Positions 23,472 through 32,470 of a stretch of 64,000 nt of DNA are shown one piece after another. The notes beneath the pieces are model-generated. The model saw nothing but the letters and a program-made list of their open reading frames with translations. It was not told where the DNA came from and did no database searches. Position numbers and translations under genes: made by a program. The stretch lies in the NCBI GenBank assembly GCA_965204835.1, contig OZ242017.1:1116001-1180000 (forward strand), read 5' to 3'. The DNA is from VXMT01 sp965204835. GTDB taxonomy: Bacteria > Chloroflexota > Dehalococcoidia > UBA2979. The first letter of the stretch is position 1. Each line of letters starts with the position of its first letter.

Positions 23472-25430
23472 ATGGCGGACGAGCAGCGACAGCCCTTCGG
23501 CAGCGACTTCGTCACCGGCCTGCCCGCCGTCGGCGCGCCCTCGGTGCGCTCGACGGACGGCGCCGTCGCGTACGTCCACACGAGCGTCGACGCCGAGACG
23601 CTGGAGACCAGCGCGCACATCGAGGTTGCGCCGTTCGAGGGCGGCCCGTCGCGCAGGCTCACCGCCGGGCCGCGCGACGGCGCGCCGCGCTGGTCGCCGG
23701 ACGGCTCGCAGCTCGCGCTCCGTCGCCGCGCCGACGAGGACGCCCCGGCGCAGCTCTGGCTGCTGCCGAGCGACGGCGGGGAGGCGGCGCAGCTCACCGA
23801 CATCCCCGGCGGCGTCATGGACTACGCCTGGTCGCCCGACGGCCGGACGATCTACTGCCTCAGCGACGTCGACCCCTCGCGCGGCGAGGATGACGACGGC
23901 CCGGACCGGCCCCGCACGCGCGAGGCGCGCGAGATCTACTACCGCGGCGACACGCTCGGGTGGCGCGGCGAGACGCGCACGCACGTCTTCCGCGTCGAGG
24001 TGGCCGACGGCGCGCACGAGCAGCTCACGGACGGTGACTTCAACCACCGCTCGCTCGCCGTCTCGCCCGACGGCGAGCGCCTCGCGTTCGTCTCGGACCG
24101 TTCACCGCGCCGCTTCCTGCGCGCGCCGTGGGGCGGCGAGCTGTGCGTCATGCCGGCCGGGGGCGGGCGCGTGCGGCGGCTCGTGTGGGAGAGCGTCGCG
24201 GCGGGCGGCGCCGCGTGGTCGCCAGACGGCCGCGAGATCGCGTTCATCGGGATGTCCGACGACAACGCGTGGCAGCACTACGTCTACCTCGCCGACGCGG
24301 AGACCGGCGCCTGCCGCCGCCTGACCGACGACTCGCTGGAGCCGCAGGCCGGCTTCTTCCCCATCGCCGCCGCGCCGCCCGTCGCCTGGCGCGGCGACCG
24401 CATCGTCTTCGCCGCCGACGCGAACGCCTCGTCCGGCGTCTACAGCGTCGACCGCGACGGCGATGTGCGCGCCGAGCGGGCGACCGACGAGGTCCTCGGC
24501 GGCCTCGTCGCGTCGCCGGATGGCCGCCGCCTCGGCTTCGTCGCCTCGACGCTCGACCGGCCCGGCGAGGTGACGACGCTCGACCTCGCCGGCGGCGCAG
24601 GCGCCGTGCTCACGTCGGGCGCCGGGGAGTACCTCGCGGGCCACGCCATCGGGCGCACCGAGCGCTTCCAGGTGGAGCGCGACGGCGTCGAGATCGACTG
24701 CTTCCTCGTGTACCCGCCGGGCTTCGACGAGTCACGCCGCTACCCGCTCGTGCTCGAGATCCACGGCGGACCGAACGGCTTCTTCGGCACCGGGTTCAGC
24801 CCCCTGCACCAGGTGATCGCGTGCGCCGGCAACCTCGTGCTCTACACGAACCCGCGCGGCTCCACGACCTACGGCGAGGACTTCACCGCCGCGGTCTTCG
24901 AGGACTGGGGCGGCGAGGACGCCCGCGACCTCCTCGCCGCGCTCGACGCGGTCTGCGAGCGGCCGTACGTCGACGCGGACCGGCTGGGCGTCCACGGCTA
25001 CTCGTACGGCGGGTTCATGTCCTCGTGGCTCATCGGGCACGACCAGCGCTTCCGAGCCGCGGCGATCGGTGCGCCGGTCACGAACCTGCTCTCGATGTAC
25101 GGCCAGACGGACATCGCCGCGAGCTTCGGCGAGCAGCAGTGGGGCGGGCTGCCCCAGGACCGCCTCGAGCACTACCTGGAGCGCTCTCCCGTCATGTACG
25201 TCGACGCGATCGAGACGCCGGTGCTGCTGCAGCACGGCGACGCGGATATCCGCGTCCCGATCTCGCAGTCGGAGGAGCTGTTCGCGGGGCTCAAGCGCCG
25301 GGGCAAGACGGTCGAGTTCATCCGCTACCCGGACTGCTCGCACCTCTTCCTGCGCGTCGGCCACCCGAGCCTGCGCATGGAGTATTACGACCGCGTGGTG
25401 GAGTGGTTCGCGCGCTGGCTGGGGGCGTGA
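23472..25430 (+). CDS. S9 family prolyl-oligopeptidase-type serine peptidase
   Basis: A 652-aa protein: residues about 1-390 hold WD40/TolB-like beta-propeller repeats (several S-P-D-G-R/E and W-S-P-D-G motifs), and the C-terminal 250 residues form an alpha/beta-hydrolase peptidase. Ser in G-Y-S-Y-G-G-F, Asp in H-G-D-A-D-I-R-V-P and His in D-C-S-H-L-F make the triad. E-I-H-G-G-P forms the oxyanion region. No signal peptide: cytosolic acylaminoacyl- or dipeptidyl-peptidase. ATG 23472 follows AGGAG by 7 nt; the upstream in-frame TTG/ATG is not supported. Confidence 0.93.
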   Translation: MADEQRQPFGSDFVTGLPAVGAPSVRSTDGAVAYVHTSVDAETLETSAHIEVAPFEGGPSRRLTAGPRDGAPRWSPDGSQLALRRRADEDAPAQLWLLPSDGGEAAQLTDIPGGVMDYAWSPDGRTIYCLSDVDPSRGEDDDGPDRPRTREAREIYYRGDTLGWRGETRTHVFRVEVADGAHEQLTDGDFNHRSLAVSPDGERLAFVSDRSPRRFLRAPWGGELCVMPAGGGRVRRLVWESVAAGGAAWSPDGREIAFIGMSDDNAWQHYVYLADAETGACRRLTDDSLEPQAGFFPIAAAPPVAWRGDRIVFAADANASSGVYSVDRDGDVRAERATDEVLGGLVASPDGRRLGFVASTLDRPGEVTTLDLAGGAGAVLTSGAGEYLAGHAIGRTERFQVERDGVEIDCFLVYPPGFDESRRYPLVLEIHGGPNGFFGTGFSPLHQVIACAGNLVLYTNPRGSTTYGEDFTAAVFEDWGGEDARDLLAALDAVCERPYVDADRLGVHGYSYGGFMSSWLIGHDQRFRAAAIGAPVTNLLSMYGQTDIAASFGEQQWGGLPQDRLEHYLERSPVMYVDAIETPVLLQHGDADIRVPISQSEELFAGLKRRGKTVEFIRYPDCSHLFLRVGHPSLRMEYYDRVVEWFARWLGA

Positions 25431-25488
25431 GCGCGCGCCTGCCGCAGCCGGAGGGGGCCGGGTAGGGAAAATCGCCCGCCGACCGTCC

Positions 25489-25494
25489 TACGAT
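25489..25494 (+). promoter_or_regulatory. -10 element of the HTH-metalloprotease gene, apparently leaderless
   Basis: TACGAT ends 7 nt before ATG 25502. No ribosome-binding site precedes this ATG or the in-frame ATG at 25493, which lies inside the -10 itself, so 25502 is preferred. Confidence 0.5.
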
Positions 25495-25501
25495 GCCTCA
25501 C

Positions 25502-27934
25502 ATGGAGCGTAATCCCCGCGGCCGCCCGCGCCACCCCGACGTCCTGACGCCGGCCGAGTGGCGCGTCCTGGAGGAGCTCCGCGAGGGCGGCACGAACGCC
25601 GAGATCGCCTCGCGGCTCGGCATCAGCGGCGACGCGGTCAAGTACCACATCTCGAACATGCTCGGGAAGCTCGAGCTGCGCGACCGCCGCGCCCTCGCGG
25701 AATGGCGCCCGGACACAGGTCGAGGCCGCCTCGGCGCGCTGGGCGCCTTTCCTGCGGCGCTCGGGTTGGTTGCTCGATCGGTCACCTGGATGGGGACGGG
25801 CGCGGCTGTGGCGGCCGGCGTGGCGGTGGTGTCGGTCACGACCATGCTGGTGATCGCCGTGGTCGCGACCCAGCGGGGCGGGGAGCCGGCCACGGTGATC
25901 GAGGTGCCGGTCGCGGTGACGAGAGCGCCCGATACGCCGGCCACGCCGATCGTGCTGGCGCCCGCGGCGCCCACCGGGATACCCGCTGGGATGCAGACGC
26001 CCGGGCCGACCGCTTCGCCAACCCCGACTCTGCGGCCAACGGCAACCCCGACTCCGCCGCCAACGGCGACGCCGGCACCGGGGCCCGCATTGGCGCCAGG
26101 ACAGGAGGTCGTGTTTCTCGGGGAAGTGCCCGAGGAGGATCGGTCCATGGTTCGCGAAGAACTCACGAGCATCATCTCGTTCTTCGACGACCGTTTCGGC
26201 GTCGTGGTACCCGAGTTCACCTTCTATTTCTCCATGGAGCCGGGCCCGCTCGCCGCGCATTACGAGGAGCTGCATGATCGGGAGGCTCCATTCGCCAGCG
26301 GCTGGGCGGTGGGCCTGCTCGACGGGACCACCGAAGCCTATGTCACGCACCCGGATCCTCATCCGAGGGCTGCAATCCTGGCGCATGAGTACTACCACCT
26401 CTTGCAGCATCACGTGGTGCAATCACATGCCGACGGTCCGCGCTACGCTCCCGCCTGGCTGATCGAGGGAACGGCCGAATACGCCGCCGACTTGTATGCC
26501 CTGCGGAACAGCGAGGGCGAGGCGGAATTCATGTGGCTGTGGGAAACCCTGGCGCGTACGAATATCCCGATCACGGCCGTCGTCCATAACGAGGCGATGC
26601 CCTGGGCGATCCTTCCAGGCGGAGGGCCGATCCGGGGGATACTCGATCCCGTGTACTACCAACTGGCAGCCTCGGGTATTGCGTGGCTGGTGGCGAATTC
26701 CGGCGACGACCACGCTCACCTGAGTTACTGGCGCTTGCTGGCGGAGACTGACGATCCCGACGGTGCTTTTGCATCCGCCTTTCGCATCACGGTGGACGAC
26801 TATGCCGAAGTGTTCGAGGAGTACCGGGCCGCGTCGGTGGATGATCTCCCGCAGATCCGCGCTGTGGTCATGGACTCCGCAGGGAGGCCCCTGCCCGGCG
26901 TGGGAGTAGGCGTTGGACCCGCGCCTGCCGCCGACCCGCAGACCCTTGAAGGGTTTCACCGCAACGCGACGTTCCTGAGCCAGCGTGCCAGCATCACCGA
27001 GGGGATCACGGCGAGTGATGGCTCAGTCGCTCTCTCCGTCCTTCCTGGGAGGGCCTATTACGTATCTCTCGCCTGGACGATCCCGGCCTCATCGGAAGTG
27101 GAGGCCGAATGGGTCTTCTTCGGTCTCCCGGTGCACCCCTCGTCTGGCGATGTGAACCGGTGCGGGCCGCTCACCGCCCTCGTCGTGGATGACCAGGATG
27201 TCGAAGACCTGACGATACGGCTAACGCCCGCGGTGCTGGTCCGAGACCCGGCGCCGGGGGTCCGGGCCCAACTCCTGCGTGCGACGCCCGAGGAGTTCAA
27301 CCGGTTGATCCTGGATCTGGCTCCACCCTGCGGCGAGGGGCTCCGCGATGCGGTTTCCCTGTCCGGCGTCGTGCGCGGCCCGGACGCCAGGCCGGCTGCA
27401 TCCGTCCTTGTCTGCGCGGTGCGCGAGGAGAGTCCCGGGCTGCAGTCGCCTTGCACCGAGACGACAGCGGACGGCTCATTCGTGCTCATGGTTCAGCCCG
27501 GCATGTTCGGGCTCCAACTCCTCCCGCCGGGTTCGCGGTATGGCTGGTACGGCGAGGATGGCTTCTTCACCGGAGAGAGCCAGCGTGAGGTCATCGAGCT
27601 GGGCAGCGCCGATGTGCGAGGGATCGAGGTGCGGCTACCTGCGTTCATCACTGGAACGGTGCTGGGGCCCGGTTCCGACCCGACGGTGTGGGGAACCATC
27701 ATGATCTGCGCGGAACCGACCTCTCCCGAGATCCATCCCGGCTGCGCCATGCTCGGGCACGACGGGACATTTGCGGTCGCGGCTCCGGAGGGGGCCGTCT
27801 GGCTGCGTGTGCTTCTCCGCGGGAGCCAACTGGGTTGGTACGGTGCCGATGGTTCCGTCGTGGGCGATGACGAGCGGACTGCAATCACGATAGCGGGCCA
27901 GAACGTCGACGGAATCGAAATCCACCTACCCTGA
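25502..27934 (+). CDS. Membrane-anchored LuxR-type HTH protein fused to an extracellular zinc metalloprotease and CarboxypepD_reg-like repeats
   Basis: An 810-aa protein of unusual layout. Residues about 12-70 form a LuxR/GerE helix-turn-helix (L-T-P-A-E-W-R-V-L-E, then N-A-E-I-A-S-R-L-G-I-S). About 95-122 is one membrane helix. About 150-195 is a P/T-rich linker. About 200-450 is a gluzincin-like peptidase with H295-E-Y-Y-H299 and the partner E322-G-T-A-E326-Y. The C-terminal 350 residues hold beta domains, including two repeats ending G-W-Y-G-x-D-G and (G)-I-E-x-x-L-P. The HTH would be cytoplasmic and the protease outside. GC content is visibly lower than in neighbours, suggesting transfer. 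Function is unknown; a sensor of extracellular protein is one idea. Confidence 0.8.
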   Translation: MERNPRGRPRHPDVLTPAEWRVLEELREGGTNAEIASRLGISGDAVKYHISNMLGKLELRDRRALAEWRPDTGRGRLGALGAFPAALGLVARSVTWMGTGAAVAAGVAVVSVTTMLVIAVVATQRGGEPATVIEVPVAVTRAPDTPATPIVLAPAAPTGIPAGMQTPGPTASPTPTLRPTATPTPPPTATPAPGPALAPGQEVVFLGEVPEEDRSMVREELTSIISFFDDRFGVVVPEFTFYFSMEPGPLAAHYEELHDREAPFASGWAVGLLDGTTEAYVTHPDPHPRAAILAHEYYHLLQHHVVQSHADGPRYAPAWLIEGTAEYAADLYALRNSEGEAEFMWLWETLARTNIPITAVVHNEAMPWAILPGGGPIRGILDPVYYQLAASGIAWLVANSGDDHAHLSYWRLLAETDDPDGAFASAFRITVDDYAEVFEEYRAASVDDLPQIRAVVMDSAGRPLPGVGVGVGPAPAADPQTLEGFHRNATFLSQRASITEGITASDGSVALSVLPGRAYYVSLAWTIPASSEVEAEWVFFGLPVHPSSGDVNRCGPLTALVVDDQDVEDLTIRLTPAVLVRDPAPGVRAQLLRATPEEFNRLILDLAPPCGEGLRDAVSLSGVVRGPDARPAASVLVCAVREESPGLQSPCTETTADGSFVLMVQPGMFGLQLLPPGSRYGWYGEDGFFTGESQREVIELGSADVRGIEVRLPAFITGTVLGPGSDPTVWGTIMICAEPTSPEIHPGCAMLGHDGTFAVAAPEGAVWLRVLLRGSQLGWYGADGSVVGDDERTAITIAGQNVDGIEIHLP

Positions 27935-27985
27935 CCCGCGTCCACGTTGCTCACACGTCCTGCGGGCAGCATCGGTCGCTCGCGC

Positions 27986-27991
27986 TATCCT
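27986..27991 (+). promoter_or_regulatory. -10 element of the 27999 MFS gene, apparently leaderless
   Basis: TATCCT ends 7 nt before the ATG at 27999; no Shine-Dalgarno is present. Confidence 0.5.
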
Positions 27992-27998
27992 CCGCGCC

Positions 27999-29336
27999 AT
28001 GACCGCCGAGCCCCACGTCGCTGACGACGACACGCCACCACGCCCGCCGCCCCCGAGGCGGCGAGGCGTCTACTGGGGCTGGTGGATCGTCGGCGGGGCG
28101 GTCATCGCGCAGTTCGCGGCGATGGGGACCGCGGGCGCCATCGCCGGGGTGTTCCTGCGGCCGATGACCGAGGAGCTCGGGTGGAGCGCCGCCGAGTTCA
28201 CGCTCGGCGGCTCGGCCGCGTTCCTGCTCGGCGGGCTCTCGGGGTTGGTCGTCGGGCCGCTCGTCGACCGGCACGGGGCGCGTCCGCTGATGCTCGCGGG
28301 CGCGTGCATCTACGCGCTCGCGTTCCTCGGCATGTCGCGCGTCGAGGAGCTGTGGCAGTTCATCGCGCTCTCGATGGCTGCGGGCGGCGCTGGCTCTTCG
28401 ATGGTCGGCCCGCTCGTCTCGAACGTGACGCTCTCGAAGTGGTTCGTGGTGCGGCGAGGGTGGGCGATCGCGCTCGGCTCCTCGGGCGTCTCGTTCGCGG
28501 GGCTGGTCATGCCGGTGACGATGACACGCGTCGTCGATGCGATCGGGTGGCGCGACGCGTACGCGGCGCTCGCCGTGGCGATGTTCGTGGTGATCGTGCC
28601 GGTGGCGCTGATCATGCGCCGGCGTCCCGAGGACTACGGGATGCTCCCCGACGGCCTCGACCCCGAGGCGGCCCAGGGCGCGGGCACGATGGCGGCGGAG
28701 GCGCAGGCGCGCGACGCGGCCAACTCATACACGCGCGCCGAGGCGGTACGGACGCGCGCGATCTGGCTACTCATCGCCGGGTACGGGCTGAACATGATGG
28801 CGCTGTCCGGGGTGCTGGTGCACGCCATCCCGTTCATGACCGACCACGGCTTCGCGCGCGCCGAGGCGGCGCTGGCCCTGGCCGTGAACGGCGGCGCGAA
28901 CCTCACCTCGAAGTTCGTGTGGGGGTTCTTCCTGCAACGCGTCCACGTCCGCTACCTGGGCGCGACGGCGCTCGCGACGTCGGCGACGGGTGTCGTGCTC
29001 ATGCTGGTCGCGGCGCCGACGGGGGCGCTGCCGCTGATGTTCGTCGCGTTCTTCCTGTGGGGCTTCGGGTTCGGCGGGACGGTGCCGCTGAGCGAGTTCA
29101 TCTTCGCGAAGTACTTCGGGCGCGTGTACATCGGCGCGGTGAGGAGCGTGGGCCTGCCGATCACGATCCTGCTCGGCGCGGCCGGGCCGATCCTCGCCGG
29201 CCTGTACTTCGACGTGGCCGGGTCGTACGAGGGCGTCTATGCGGGGTTCGTGCTCGCGTACCTGGCGGGCGCGACGGCGATCCTCGTCTCGCGCGAGCCG
29301 CCGCCGAAGCAGGCCCCGGCCGTGGCTCCAGGCTAG
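27999..29336 (+). CDS. MFS transporter, OFA/monocarboxylate-like
   Basis: A 445-aa protein with 12 predicted helices. The N-terminal Y-W-G-W-W-I-V-G-G-A-V, the G-P-L-V-D-R-H-G-A-R motif A and R-R-R-P-E-D-Y-G-M in the central loop place it with the OFA/MCT-like transporters at 54525 and 56046. Such proteins carry small carboxylates, but the substrate is not known. Starts at ATG 27999 with no ribosome-binding site, TATCCT 7 nt upstream. The C-terminus is short and lacks the T-H-x-G-M tail motif. Confidence 0.89.
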   Translation: MTAEPHVADDDTPPRPPPPRRRGVYWGWWIVGGAVIAQFAAMGTAGAIAGVFLRPMTEELGWSAAEFTLGGSAAFLLGGLSGLVVGPLVDRHGARPLMLAGACIYALAFLGMSRVEELWQFIALSMAAGGAGSSMVGPLVSNVTLSKWFVVRRGWAIALGSSGVSFAGLVMPVTMTRVVDAIGWRDAYAALAVAMFVVIVPVALIMRRRPEDYGMLPDGLDPEAAQGAGTMAAEAQARDAANSYTRAEAVRTRAIWLLIAGYGLNMMALSGVLVHAIPFMTDHGFARAEAALALAVNGGANLTSKFVWGFFLQRVHVRYLGATALATSATGVVLMLVAAPTGALPLMFVAFFLWGFGFGGTVPLSEFIFAKYFGRVYIGAVRSVGLPITILLGAAGPILAGLYFDVAGSYEGVYAGFVLAYLAGATAILVSREPPPKQAPAVAPG

Positions 29337-29354
29337 CCGGCCAGTTCCCCCCGC

Positions 29355-30527
29355 TCACCAGGGGGTCGACTCGGTGTCCTTCACCGCGTCGGGCAGGCGG
29401 TAGCTGATCCCCGCGTCGTCGTATACCGATCGCTGCATCATCCCCGCGAAGTTATTGAAGTCGTGTGATGGTGCGCCGGGCACGATCCGCGAGCGCAGGA
29501 TCTGGAACCGCCGTTGCATCCGCACCAGCGCGAGCGCCCCAAACGTGGACTGCTTCGGGAAGTCGAGCCGATCGGCCAGGTCGTTGCCGATGAGGGCGCG
29601 CGAGGTCCGCATGAGAAGCCGGAGGAGCTTCTGCGCCTTCCCCGGATCGGTGACGCCCAGGAGTTCGGGGACGGTGTTGATGTAGCCGTGCGCCACGGCG
29701 ATGCCCATCGGGCCGGGTGGGCTCTCACAGGCGTGGGCAACGGCCCGGATGCGGTGCGCATCCTCCTCGGTCTCCCACAACAGCGATTCGGGCACACCGA
29801 GCAGCCACGTGACGTAGCGCCAGGTGTGCATGAACCCGGCGCTCTCTTCGTCGGTGAGGCGGACGCCCAGCATCCGGGCGGATTCGAGGTTGAAGGCGGA
29901 GAATCCCGTGGACGCCAGCGCCATGTGCGCCATGTGCAGGGGCACACCCTCGGCCTCCACGTCCCATTCGTCTGAATCGCCGAGCAGGCGCCGTAGCTGG
30001 GCGTGGATGAGCCGGATCCGCACCGTGATCTTCCACCCGTCGCCGTCGCGATCGAGGCCGCCGGGCAGTGTCACCTCCACCAGGTGGCGGGTGTTTTGCT
30101 TCACGCGCCGAAGGTTCCCCGCGGTTCTCCCCGTGATATAGAAGGCCTTCGCCAGTTCCTCCGTGAGTCCGGTGATGAGCGAGTGGAGCACGAGCCCGAC
30201 GAAGAACAGGTCCGACTGCCGGAAGAAGGCGCGCGAGCCCGGGAGCGCCTTCGCCGGGGCGAACTCGAACGGCGGAGGGGTCTCGAGCGCGTCGAAGAAC
30301 TCGCGCAGCGCGAGCGGGGCCCCGGTCAGGCCGCGCTCGTCGCGATCCATCGCGGCGGCTACGAAGCGCTGTGCGCTTTCCGGATCGAAGGCGTCGAGGG
30401 CGGCCACCGCTGCGTCGGCCAGTGGGTCGCCGACCATTGTGTGCTCGATGTATGTATCGGCCATCGACGAATCGATCGCGTGTGCGCGATCGTAGCTACG
30501 AACATAGTTCGACGGAATCGATTGCAT
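29355..30527 (-). CDS. MpaB/Lcp-type oxygenase family protein (DUF2236)
   Basis: A 390-aa helical protein. F-Y-I-T-G-R-T with N-T-R-H-L-V-E-V-T and V-R-I-R-L-I-H-A-Q-L-R match the heme-binding core of latex-clearing protein and ER-bound oxygenase MpaB, where the Arg/His motif lines the heme pocket. Members cleave polyisoprenoid or terpenoid double bonds; the substrate here is unknown. No signal peptide. The ATG at 30527 has no ribosome-binding site, but minus-strand TATCCT ends 7 nt upstream, supporting this start over later Met codons. Slightly lower GC than its neighbours. Confidence 0.82.
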   Translation of the reverse strand: MQSIPSNYVRSYDRAHAIDSSMADTYIEHTMVGDPLADAAVAALDAFDPESAQRFVAAAMDRDERGLTGAPLALREFFDALETPPPFEFAPAKALPGSRAFFRQSDLFFVGLVLHSLITGLTEELAKAFYITGRTAGNLRRVKQNTRHLVEVTLPGGLDRDGDGWKITVRIRLIHAQLRRLLGDSDEWDVEAEGVPLHMAHMALASTGFSAFNLESARMLGVRLTDEESAGFMHTWRYVTWLLGVPESLLWETEEDAHRIRAVAHACESPPGPMGIAVAHGYINTVPELLGVTDPGKAQKLLRLLMRTSRALIGNDLADRLDFPKQSTFGALALVRMQRRFQILRSRIVPGAPSHDFNNFAGMMQRSVYDDAGISYRLPDAVKDTESTPW

Positions 30528-30534
30528 CCGGGAC

Positions 30535-30540
30535 AGGATA
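30535..30540 (-). promoter_or_regulatory. -10 element of the DUF2236 gene, apparently leaderless
   Basis: Minus-strand TATCCT ends 7 nt before ATG 30527, identical to the hexamer before the 27999 MFS gene. Confidence 0.5.
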
Positions 30541-30610
30541 GCCCGGCGACTGTGATTAAGCGACTATTCGGTAGGCTCTGTGCCGCTGAACGCTCCGGCT
30601 AGATGCGTTA

Positions 30611-31408
30611 CTACATTTGGGATAGCACCTCGGCGAAGAAGGCGTCGACGCGGGCGTTGAAGAACTCTGGGAGCTCCCAGTACAGCGAGTGGCCCGCCTC
30701 CGGCACGCGCTCGATGCGCGAGCCCGCGACGTGCTGCTGCGCCGCCGCCGTCAGCTCGATCGGGATCGTGGCGTCCTCCTCGCCCGCGAGGAACAGCACG
30801 GGCACGTCGAGGTTGGCGAGGTTCGCGATGGGGATCGCGCCGTCCTCAACGGTGTAGCCCTCGGGGAGGTCGATCGGCGGGTTGAGCGCGCGCACCTGCT
30901 GGTACAGGAAGAGCCGCTCGGGGTGCTCCCGCTTGAAGCGGTCGCCCACCATGTTGGTCTGCTCGGCGGGCACGACGGCCGGGTCCAGGCGCGCGAGGCC
31001 CGACCAGTGCTCGCGCGCCCGCGCCATGAGGCCCTCGTCGCCGACGCCGAGGAAGGTGTTGGCCATGACGAGCGCCCACACGCGCTCCGGGTGCGTGCCC
31101 GCGAAGGTCATGCCCGTGAACCCGCCCATCGACTGCGCGATGATCGCCGTCGACTCGACGCCGAGGTGGTCCAGGAGCTCCTCGAGGTCACGTGGGTACG
31201 CGCGGATGGTCTCGCCCGAGTGGTCGAGGCTCTGGCCGAAGCCGCGATGGTCGATGGTGATGCAGCGGTAGCGCTGCGAGAAGTGCGGCACCTGCTGCCA
31301 CCAGCTCAGGTGGTTCCCGCCCGCGCCGTGCGCGAACACGATCGCGCGGTCGCCGTCGCCGCGGTCCTCGTAGTAGAGCTCGCCACCGGTGACATCGAGC
31401 ATGGGCAT
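30611..31408 (-). CDS. Alpha/beta hydrolase (epoxide hydrolase/lactonase-like)
   Basis: A 265-aa protein: H-G-A-G-G-N-H near residue 31 (oxyanion loop), D-H-R-G-F-G-Q-S, nucleophile elbow A-Q-S-M-G-G-F, acid in A-G-E-E-D-A-T-I, and base His in E-A-G-H-S-L-Y-W. This pattern is typical of carboxylesterases and enol-lactonases; substrate unknown. ATG 31408 follows AGGAGG by 6 nt; a longer in-frame reading runs antisense into the adjacent crotonase and was rejected. Confidence 0.9.
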   Translation of the reverse strand: MPMLDVTGGELYYEDRGDGDRAIVFAHGAGGNHLSWWQQVPHFSQRYRCITIDHRGFGQSLDHSGETIRAYPRDLEELLDHLGVESTAIIAQSMGGFTGMTFAGTHPERVWALVMANTFLGVGDEGLMARAREHWSGLARLDPAVVPAEQTNMVGDRFKREHPERLFLYQQVRALNPPIDLPEGYTVEDGAIPIANLANLDVPVLFLAGEEDATIPIELTAAAQQHVAGSRIERVPEAGHSLYWELPEFFNARVDAFFAEVLSQM

Positions 31409-31504
31409 CGCGGACCTCCTCGCCTCGCGTGTCGGCCCGTGCAGCGTACCGCGTGACGGGGCCCCGGCGTGGTACCGTCTCGCGAGCACCGAAGGGGGCG
31501 CACG

Positions 31505-32365
31505 ATGACGAGCGAGCCGGATACCAGCACCTGGAAGAAGACGCCCGACGGGATCGCGATCCCGCCGCCCTCGCCCGACGACGTGCTCTACGAGGCGGCC
31601 GACGGCGTGGCGAAGATCACGCTCAACCGCCCCATCGTGCTCAACGCGATCAACAAGAACGTCACCCGCCTCCTCGACGCCGCGCTCGACCAGGCCGAGG
31701 CCGACGAGGACGTGCGCGCGGTGATCCTGACCGGCGCCGGCCGCGCCTTCTCCGCGGGCGGCGACCTCTGGTCCTCGCTCTACCCGGACGACGACCCCGC
31801 GCCCGACGCGCTGGACGTGCAGTTGCGGATCTGGTCGTTCGACAAGCCGGTGATCGCGGCGGTGCGCGGCCACGCGGTGGGGCAGGCGTGCGAGCTGGCC
31901 GGGGTGTGCGACATGACCATCGCCGGCGAGAGCGCGCGCCTCGGCGAGATCCAGATCCGCCACGGCTTCGGCGTCCCGGTACTCATCACCCCCTTCATCA
32001 CCAACCAGAAGCTGGCCAAGGAAGTGCTGCTGCTCGGCGAGGTGATCCCGGCCGAGGACGCGCTGCGCATGGGACTCGTCAACCGCGTGGTCCCGGACGA
32101 CGAGCTGGACGAGGCGGCGATGGAGATGGCGCGCAAGCTGGCGGCGCTGCCGCCGGTGGCGGTGCGGCTCAACAAGCGCCTCGTGAACCTCGTGTACGAG
32201 CAGATGGGGCTGATCGACGCGGTGCGCTACCGCGACAACGACGCGCTGATGGAGTACCTGGAGGCCGAGGACACCGTCGGCACGGCCCGCCAGCGCGTCC
32301 GCGAGGAGCAGGGCTGGGCGGCGTTCAAGCGTGAACGCGACCAGGGCTACGAGGAGGCGAAGTAG
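31505..32365 (+). CDS. Enoyl-CoA hydratase/isomerase (crotonase) family protein
   Basis: A 286-aa crotonase-fold protein. I-T-L-N-R-P near the start, A-F-S-A-G-G-D-L-W for the first oxyanion-hole strand, and G-H-A-V-G-Q-A-C-E-L for the second. The usual A-L-G-G-G-C-E-L is altered (G-G-G to G-Q-A), and the second catalytic Glu position (usually Q-P-E) reads differently, so a simple hydratase is doubtful. Perhaps a thioesterase, isomerase or ring-cleaving relative. ATG 31505 follows AAGGGGG. Diverges from the hydrolase at 31408. Confidence 0.88.
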   Translation: MTSEPDTSTWKKTPDGIAIPPPSPDDVLYEAADGVAKITLNRPIVLNAINKNVTRLLDAALDQAEADEDVRAVILTGAGRAFSAGGDLWSSLYPDDDPAPDALDVQLRIWSFDKPVIAAVRGHAVGQACELAGVCDMTIAGESARLGEIQIRHGFGVPVLITPFITNQKLAKEVLLLGEVIPAEDALRMGLVNRVVPDDELDEAAMEMARKLAALPPVAVRLNKRLVNLVYEQMGLIDAVRYRDNDALMEYLEAEDTVGTARQRVREEQGWAAFKRERDQGYEEAK

Positions 32366-32456
32366 CCCCGGGGGCGCGCGGCCGCCGCGCTGCTCGCGCG
32401 GTGGCGCGGAGCCGGGGCGCCGCTAGAATAGCCGCCGTACAGGCTCAGGCGCCGGC

Positions 32457-32463
32457 AAGGAGG
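32457..32463 (+). promoter_or_regulatory. Strong ribosome-binding site pointing to an ATC start codon
   Basis: AAGGAGG lies 7 nt before ATC 32471, the first in-frame near-cognate codon of the CoA-ligase-like gene. TAGAAT at 32424-32429 is a likely -10. No ATG, GTG or TTG lies in frame between the upstream stop (32429-32431) and GTG 32543. Confidence 0.6.
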
Positions 32464-32470
32464 CTGCCGC

